Source: Cinnamomum chago (Eukaryota > Streptophyta > Magnoliopsida > Laurales > Lauraceae). Taken from it: 64,000 nt of DNA. Below are positions 58,901-64,000 of the stretch, piece by piece. The notes under the pieces are model-generated. The model ran no database searches, was not told where the DNA came from, and was given only the letters and a program-made list of their open reading frames with translations. The stretch lies in assembly GCA_038049695.1 (NCBI GenBank), contig CP142453.1, positions 21,802,001 to 21,866,000 on the forward strand, written 5' to 3'. The stretch's first letter is position 1, and every line of letters begins with the position of its first letter. The translations under genes were made by a program, and so were the position numbers.

Positions 58901-61900
58901 GTGGCTACATTTTTGGAATCAGTGGTACTTGTAGGTTTTGGTTTAGTGATCGACCCATCAAGATAACCAAAAAGCCCTTGTCCTTCAACAAAGTTCTTTA
59001 AATGGAAAGACCAGGACATATAATTCTGCCCGTTAAATTTTATCGGGATAACATCATATTTTTCCATAGCACAGTGTAGACAAGAACAAAGACAGTAGCT
59101 ATTCGATGAAGAAGGCAACCAGCAGCAGGTCAGTAGGAGTGAGTAAGGAGTTCAAACAACCCCCAAATCCAAGACAGCACTTCAATAGTAGTGGATGATG
59201 CTTCCAGTCATACACAGCACACACAGGTGCAATTTCCAACAAAAAATCAACCCAGAAATAGTCCAGACGAACTGGATTTGAGTGTCTGGATCCCTTCGTG
59301 GGACCCACAGATAGATCTGATGGATAATCAGATGAGAGGCTAGAATCCAGGATGAAAATCCCTTTCCAGCAGTGAAGGTCGCATCAAAATCTAGTCAGAA
59401 TCAAGGATTTTGTGCGGCTGTGATGAAAACTATTCCAGAAAGTTAAATAATCACAAGATTGATCAAACGACCTACCTCTGATCTCTGAAAAATTCTGGAA
59501 AAATCTCCAAAAAGATAAGAGGAGATGGGCGACCAAGGCTGGAGGGAGACTTGTGGATTTTGTGATGATCGCAGGTGGGCCACTATGATCACGTTGAGAA
59601 AACAGTGAGTTTTCACCCACGTTTTGCTTCTGAATGATACAGATATGTGATCTGTATTGCTGTAGGTGATGTCTCCAAGAGATTATGGCTCTGATACCAT
59701 GTTAGATTGAGAAGAATGAGAAGAAAGAGATTTGGAGAAACCGTGATGCATCCTTGGATGATCCAGTGTTCTATTTATAATCATGTTAGGCCTTAATCAA
59801 GGCACTCATTATGTCAAGTGTACAAATTAGAATATATAAAAGAATAGAAAGAATCAATCCTAATCTATACAAGGAATACAATCAGCAAGAAATCAGGAGT
59901 ACACAATATACACAATCTTTGACACAGTCAACCCACGTGAGTGGGATGCTGTAATGGGCCTTGGGCCTTGGCTGTAATGGGCCTTGTTATCTTCTACATT
60001 ACGCTTCAGTTGGACTTAGTTTAACACATGAAACATGAAGTTAACCTAAAATGTAACTCTACAAAGTCACTGCGTCAATTAGCAAGGTCGCTAGTTTTTC
60101 TCTTTACTTGGAGTGGAGCAGCAGATAAGAAGTTCTGTTTCTTGTGTTGGAGGTATGAGAGCATTTGAGGCATGTGAAGGAAAGCTAAGCCACCCCATAG
60201 TTTTGCATAATTTTACAGAGCACCGTATTCAATATTGCAATGTACCATATCCTAGGTTTAGGATTGCAATGTTTGTCTACAGTCCCCGATTCAGTTTCGG
60301 ATTTAGAGATTTAATCAGGGATTTCAGTTGAGCAAACCGAAATTTGACAAAGCGAGGATTTTTTTAGTTGGTTTTTGACCAATATGCTCCTGTAAGTCTG
60401 AGTATGGTTTTTTTTTTTTTTGTCCTTTTTTCATTCAACGTGTGGGATTATTGCTCTTTTAAGGCCTTATGTTGGAAGTGGGAACTCCATTTGGTCACTT
60501 CTTTATTTACTTCCTCATTTGGGTCCTCCTAAGTTCCTAACCTAAAAGAAGGTTGGCTTCTTCTTCATGTGCAACATAGGTGGACACAGTTTTCTTCTTA
60601 ATTCTTTCCTTTTGTCCCTCCTTTTTCTTTCTTCACATAACAAGGAGTGAGATTCATTTATTTGGCATGTAGATATAGCATGTTACGGGTAATATTCAAG
60701 TGAGGGATTCCCTCACCATAGGGTGAGGGACACTCCCCTTTTTGAGAATTTTCAAGTACAAAAGAGAATTTTCAAGTACAAGAACACTTCTCTTTTGTAC
60801 TTGAAAATTCCCAAAAATAGAAGTGTCCCTCACTTGAATATCCCCCAGCATGTTACATTGTTTATTTTGTAGAATTATTAATATATAGTTTGCATGCAAT
60901 TGTCATTTAGATATAGCATATTAGCTGTTGATTTTGTAGAATGAAATTCAATATATAGTCTATGAAATTTCACTTTTTTTTAAAAATATTTTTCTAAATT
61001 TATATATGTTTTTAATTTTTTATTTGTTTCCAAAGCTTCAAATTGGAAAAAACATTTCAGTTTGTATCCAAATTGAAATGGGGTCTAAAATGAGGCTAAG
61101 AACTATGGTGTACATGCATATTATGTGGGTGTGCGCACAAATCAGCAGAGCCTTATCCCACCTATATGGATAAACCTTGTGAGGAGCTACTTTTCCATTC
61201 AAATCCATGCTACTTTTAACTCCATGATATATCATGTGCTTCCCTATTGCTTTATCTAGAGCCTTTTATTGGTTTCCCCTACCCTCCCTTCCCCTAGTTC
61301 CTTGAACTTGGAAGCCTTCAATCGTCATAAGTTTTGTTTGTGTTAATATCTAGCAGGGACAAACATGGATCATGGGTGTGGTGACATACTAATATGGTGA
61401 CCAGATTTTATTTTTGGTGTTCTTTTCTTCTTTTTACACTTGCTATTTACTTCATGTATATTTTTTGTTTAAAATAAATTGAGAACTCCTTTCCATAGTT
61501 GCCTTTTGCACTTGGGCCTTGTCCAAAACATGATTTGTTATTATAGTACCTTTTCTCTCGGGCACACTTTTTTTTTTCTGAAAAGAAATGGGTGGGAGGG
61601 GGTTGTTGAAGAATGTGATATATTGTCCTGAATTTCCAAGGTAACTGATGCCATAGTATAGCATCGAGTTTTAATCACTCTCTCCATTTTAGAGGGGGTT
61701 TTTTATTTTATTTTTATTTTATTTTATTTTTATTTTTAACGAGGAAATCTGCTTCACCGCTACTACAATATATTTGCGGCAAAAAAAAAAAAGTATATGC
61801 ATTTGATTGATTTTAGGGGTTTTTAACTACTTTATGTAGGTTATTTACAGCTGCTGACAGCGATGATATCCGCACAGCTATCCAGTTTATCAATAAATCA

Positions 61901-62558
61901 AGGCCATGGGCAACATTGATGAGTATTGGCTGGGGATATGGTGCAAATATGCTGACAAAATACCTTGGTGAAGTGGGAGAGAGAACTCCTCTTACAGCTG
62001 CTGTTTGCATAGATAACCCCTTTGATTTAAAGGAAGCAACAAGGTCATTTCCTCATCATATTGCTTTGGACCAAAGGCTCACTGGTGGATTGATTGATAT
62101 TCTACGAACTAACAAGGTTGATGATTGTTTCATTATGAGCTTTACATCTATATTGTTTATAGAAAACCTATTTCTAGCCATAAGAAAGGGAGAAATGCTT
62201 ACTCCCTCTCTGTCAGAGCATTCCCAAATGAACAAAAAGGAACTTGATTACCATTTCTTTGTGGGAACAGTCCAGCAACATTTCATCTGACCTTTATGTG
62301 ATCTGCATACATGAACATATTTGAAATGTTTGGACTGCTAACTGTTAGCTTAATACTCTTTTCGTTTTGCAGGAACTCTTTCAGGGCCGAAGAAAAGAGT
62401 TCAAAGTTGCAGAGGGTCTATCAGCGACGACACTGCGTGACTTTGAGAAAGCTATTTCTATGATTTCTTATGGGTTTGAGGACATTGAAGAGTTCTACTC
62501 GAAGTCTAGTACAAGGCAGTTGGTTGGCAGGCTGAAAATTCCTGTTCTATTCATGCAG
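52979..62558 (+). CDS. Large EMB8-like alpha/beta-hydrolase family protein, exons 1-3 (gene continues off the right edge)
   Basis: Exons: 52979-53718, 61840-62116 and 62373-62558, with phase-compatible GT-AG sites, giving 401 residues so far. Residues 1-50 are Ser/Arg/Leu-rich without acidic residues, a plastid transit peptide in appearance. Then come NPLDLIAPALGAASGVALYL, DVGSWILVSSPTPFNRFVLL, VLIVPGTTEGSMESSI, FPVVMNPRGCAGSPLTT and MSIGWGYGANMLTKYL. This matches the plant family of very long proteins (Arabidopsis At2g03140 type, as I recall) with an EMB8-like hydrolase fold near the N-terminus and a CAAX-protease-like part further on, which is not in this window. The usual nucleophile elbow G-x-S-x-G reads GWGYG, with Gly279 in place of Ser, so ordinary esterase chemistry is doubtful. 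Intron 1 is 8.1 kb and carries a copia element. Confidence 0.85.
54567..54865 (-). repeat. 3' LTR of the copia element
   Basis: On the minus strand it begins TGTAGAAGATAACAAGG and ends TTCTCAATCTAACA. The sequence is the same as 59700-59998 except for one base. Confidence 0.97.
54854..59118 (-). pseudogene. Copia gag-pol polyprotein with one nonsense codon and one frameshift
   Basis: Gag begins at 59118, with NGQNYMSWSFHLKNFVEGQG, and runs to a TAA at 58596-58594. The same frame continues past it to 56137. It carries two CCHC knuckles (CYECKGFGHIAKNC, CRYCKRTGHLIEDC), the protease motif WFLDSGASNHM, the GAG-pre-integrase HNRLGHVNNAHLL segment, and the integrase DD35E core (IIHSDVWG, ILRSDSGGEY, NGIAERKNRH). 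At about 56211-56213 a one-base loss shifts the frame. RT and RNase H continue to 54854 with LVYVDDMIISG, SSAEAEYRAM and LHGDNTSATRIA. All catalytic motifs are visible. The two lesions should stop this copy from making the full polyprotein unless read-through and frameshifting occur. Confidence 0.93.
59700..59998 (-). repeat. 5' LTR of the copia element
   Basis: The promoter-bearing LTR for the minus-strand transcript. TATATAAAAG-like sequence occurs on the plus strand only, so I assign no TATA box. It differs from the 3' LTR by one base. Confidence 0.95.
60687..60846. mobile_element. Mutator-like MITE (160 bp) with 10-bp target duplication
   Basis: The left end is GGGTAATATTCAAGTGAGGGA. The reverse complement of the right end is GGGGGATATTCAAGTGAGGG. 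Inside, AATTTTCAAGTACAAAAGAG faces its complement CTCTTTTGTACTTGAAAATT, so most of the element folds into a hairpin. A perfect 10-bp duplication, AGCATGTTAC, flanks it (60677-60686 and 60847-60856), a length typical of Mutator-type insertions. It lies in intron 1 of the hydrolase gene. Confidence 0.9.
60857..61839. other. 3' part of hydrolase intron 1, nothing recognised
   Basis: AT-rich sequence with a (TTTTA)n-like tract at 61699-61738. It ends with acceptor TTATGTAG at 61832-61839. Confidence 0.6.
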
Positions 62559-63071
62559 GTATGCATTCCATGGCCTTCATAGTCATACAGGATCCTGTAT
62601 TTGCAATGTTTCATGATTTCTCAAGTGAACATGCTTAATTTTATTTGATATTGTATTAGGTGCTACTGTGATAATTATAACTCGTTTGCTCATTCTAGTG
62701 TTTTTCCTAGTTTGCAGGGCGAGCAACACTTTTTGCGACTAGTATAGAATCAGGAATGAATGCATAATTGGAAAACTTCCACTGTTTTAATAGAAAAGAA
62801 AATGAAGGAAGCAATTAGAAATGGTTTGTGCATGCACACAGCAGATTAAGAAACAGCCTCTGTACGAAGAGACATGGTTTAATTTAAGATTTTCGATCTA
62901 AGAAGTTAAAGATTGCTAAATTGAGGAGTTAGTGGGAACTTGGCATCAAATAGCGTTGAGTGAAAATTGAAAAAGTGAATCAGGCAGATGCAAAGGCTTC
63001 AATGGTGATGATTCCACACATCCTTATGGAAATCCTTTTCTATGTCCTTTTAGCATGAGTGCAAATCATAA

Positions 63072-63602
63072 TGTTGTGGGACCCAAAAGCATCTTTGAAG
63101 ACTTATGAAAGAAAGCCCAAGAAGATTAGCGTAGGCCTCATCCATTAAGAGGGTCCATAACTTAAGTTTGAATTACTCACATGTAGAATAAGGGCATTGT
63201 GGTCATGCACATCCCCAATTTTGTATTTTAGGAAGCTTTATCTAGAAAAAATTAAGTTATTTATAATTTTCTAGAAGTTAGAAAGATGAGCAAGCCAAGA
63301 TCCTTGAGATCCTTGATTGGAAATTGCCAATCTCTAATTAGGAGTCAAAGATTATTGACTGCCCTAATTAGAAGGGTAATCTTTCTAATCGAGAGCTAAG
63401 ATTGTGGCCTACTACTCTATATAAAGGTTGTAATGCTCTTCAAAGAAATCAATGAACATCTTTCTCTACTCTTATCTTGAGTCGGTGAAAAATCCTCTCT
63501 TAATGTTGTGTAAAGACTCCTTGACATCTCCAATGTGTGAAGATTCCATCGGCATGGTTCCAAGATGTGTATGAAGAGCCCACATCAATCCACTCTCCAT
63601 TA
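63072..63602 (+). repeat. Possible solo LTR in hydrolase intron 3
   Basis: Begins TGTTGTGGGACCC, has a TATA box (CTCTATATAAAGG near 63414) followed by AAATCAATGAACATC, a layout common in copia LTRs, and is flanked by the 5-mer CATAA at 63067-63071 and 63603-63607. With these limits it would end in TA and not CA, so boundary or identity may be off. Confidence 0.4.
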
Positions 63603-63607
63603 CATAA

Positions 63608-64000
63608 TTTAAAAATCAAATTTATAGCTAGTAACATTCATCTCATTATCCAAACTAAAAGAAGTATTATTTGCAGGACTTAGGGTGTTTAAAGTAGAAA
63701 TTAGAATTGGTACTTGACATTACACGATAGTCAGGAATTTTGTTTTGGACCCCCTTTTTGTTTGGCCTCCAAATCGAAATGTTTTGGCTGGTTTGGAATT
63801 TCAGCAAAACATTTTGGAGTTATGTATTCGGAAAAAAATAGAAAAATAGAATAAATTAATACATATGTAGAAAATATGAAAAGTGTTAAAACATGAAAAT
63901 AACATATAAATTGTATACATTTAATTTGTTCTACGAAATCAATAATGCAATATGTTATTTCTACATCCAGAATGAGTAATTTTTAGTGCTTTAGATCTTC
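63608..64000. other. AT-rich end of window, inside hydrolase intron 3
   Basis: No exon of the hydrolase gene and no other gene was seen up to the window edge. Confidence 0.5.

Larger units (their letters stand above)
54567..59998 (-). mobile_element. Ty1/copia retrotransposon, recent insertion in hydrolase intron 1
   Basis: A compact 5.4-kb element with 299-bp LTRs (54567-54865 and 59700-59998) that I find to differ at a single base (CTGG versus CAGG), and a perfect 5-bp target duplication TTACG (54562-54566 and 59999-60003). On the minus strand the primer-binding site TGGTATCAGAGC (59688-59699, initiator-Met tRNA type) follows the 5' LTR, and the polypurine tract TTTGAGGGGGAG (54866-54877) precedes the 3' LTR. 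Gag-pol lies between in copia order (integrase before RT). The near-identity of the LTRs means recent transposition, yet the polyprotein has one stop and one frameshift. Confidence 0.97.

Overview
The window is nuclear DNA of a flowering plant. Host genes have GT-AG introns, some very long, and the space between exons is filled with plant-type Ty3/gypsy (Tat-like) and Ty1/copia retrotransposons, hAT elements, L1- and RTE-type LINEs, tRNA-derived SINEs and MITEs. The long repeat-filled introns would suit a magnoliid or another woody, early-diverging angiosperm, but the sequence does not settle this.

Layout. 60-3558: a hAT transposon with intact ends and a broken transposase. It lies beyond the first coding exon (4525-4599, minus) of a likely SAC-domain phosphoinositide phosphatase whose other exons would be off the left edge. 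5300-7690: non-coding, with two MITE-like elements. 7690-18733: an 11-kb degenerate Tat-lineage gypsy element on the minus strand, with an antisense extra gene and a 7 x 54 bp tandem array between integrase and 3' LTR. 20100-22533: an intronless PORR-domain organelle RNA-splicing protein gene, preceded by a duplicated promoter and first exon of SMU2. 26055-31045: a complete five-exon GDSL esterase/lipase gene on the minus strand. 31400-33305: a large inverted repeat whose TA-rich centre holds four inverted-repeat elements. 33357-34395: another inverted-ended repeat. 35814-50304: a complete 11-exon SMU2/RED spliceosomal gene (561 aa), with nested LINEs in intron 9. 52979 to beyond the right edge: the first three coding exons of a large plastid-type EMB8-like alpha/beta-hydrolase gene, whose 8.1-kb intron 1 carries a very young copia element and a MITE.

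The host genes are housekeeping or enzyme genes and form no operon-like system: lipid signalling, organelle RNA splicing, extracellular lipid hydrolysis, nuclear pre-mRNA splicing and a plastid hydrolase-like protein. The most interesting point is the local duplication of the SMU2 5' module (promoter, 5' UTR, 47-nt exon 1 and donor site) to just upstream of the PORR gene. The copied exon could splice in frame onto the PORR start codon. The transposable-element structures (antisense gene, tandem array, TA-tract landing pad) come next. I found no CRISPR array, rRNA, tRNA gene or prokaryotic-style system.
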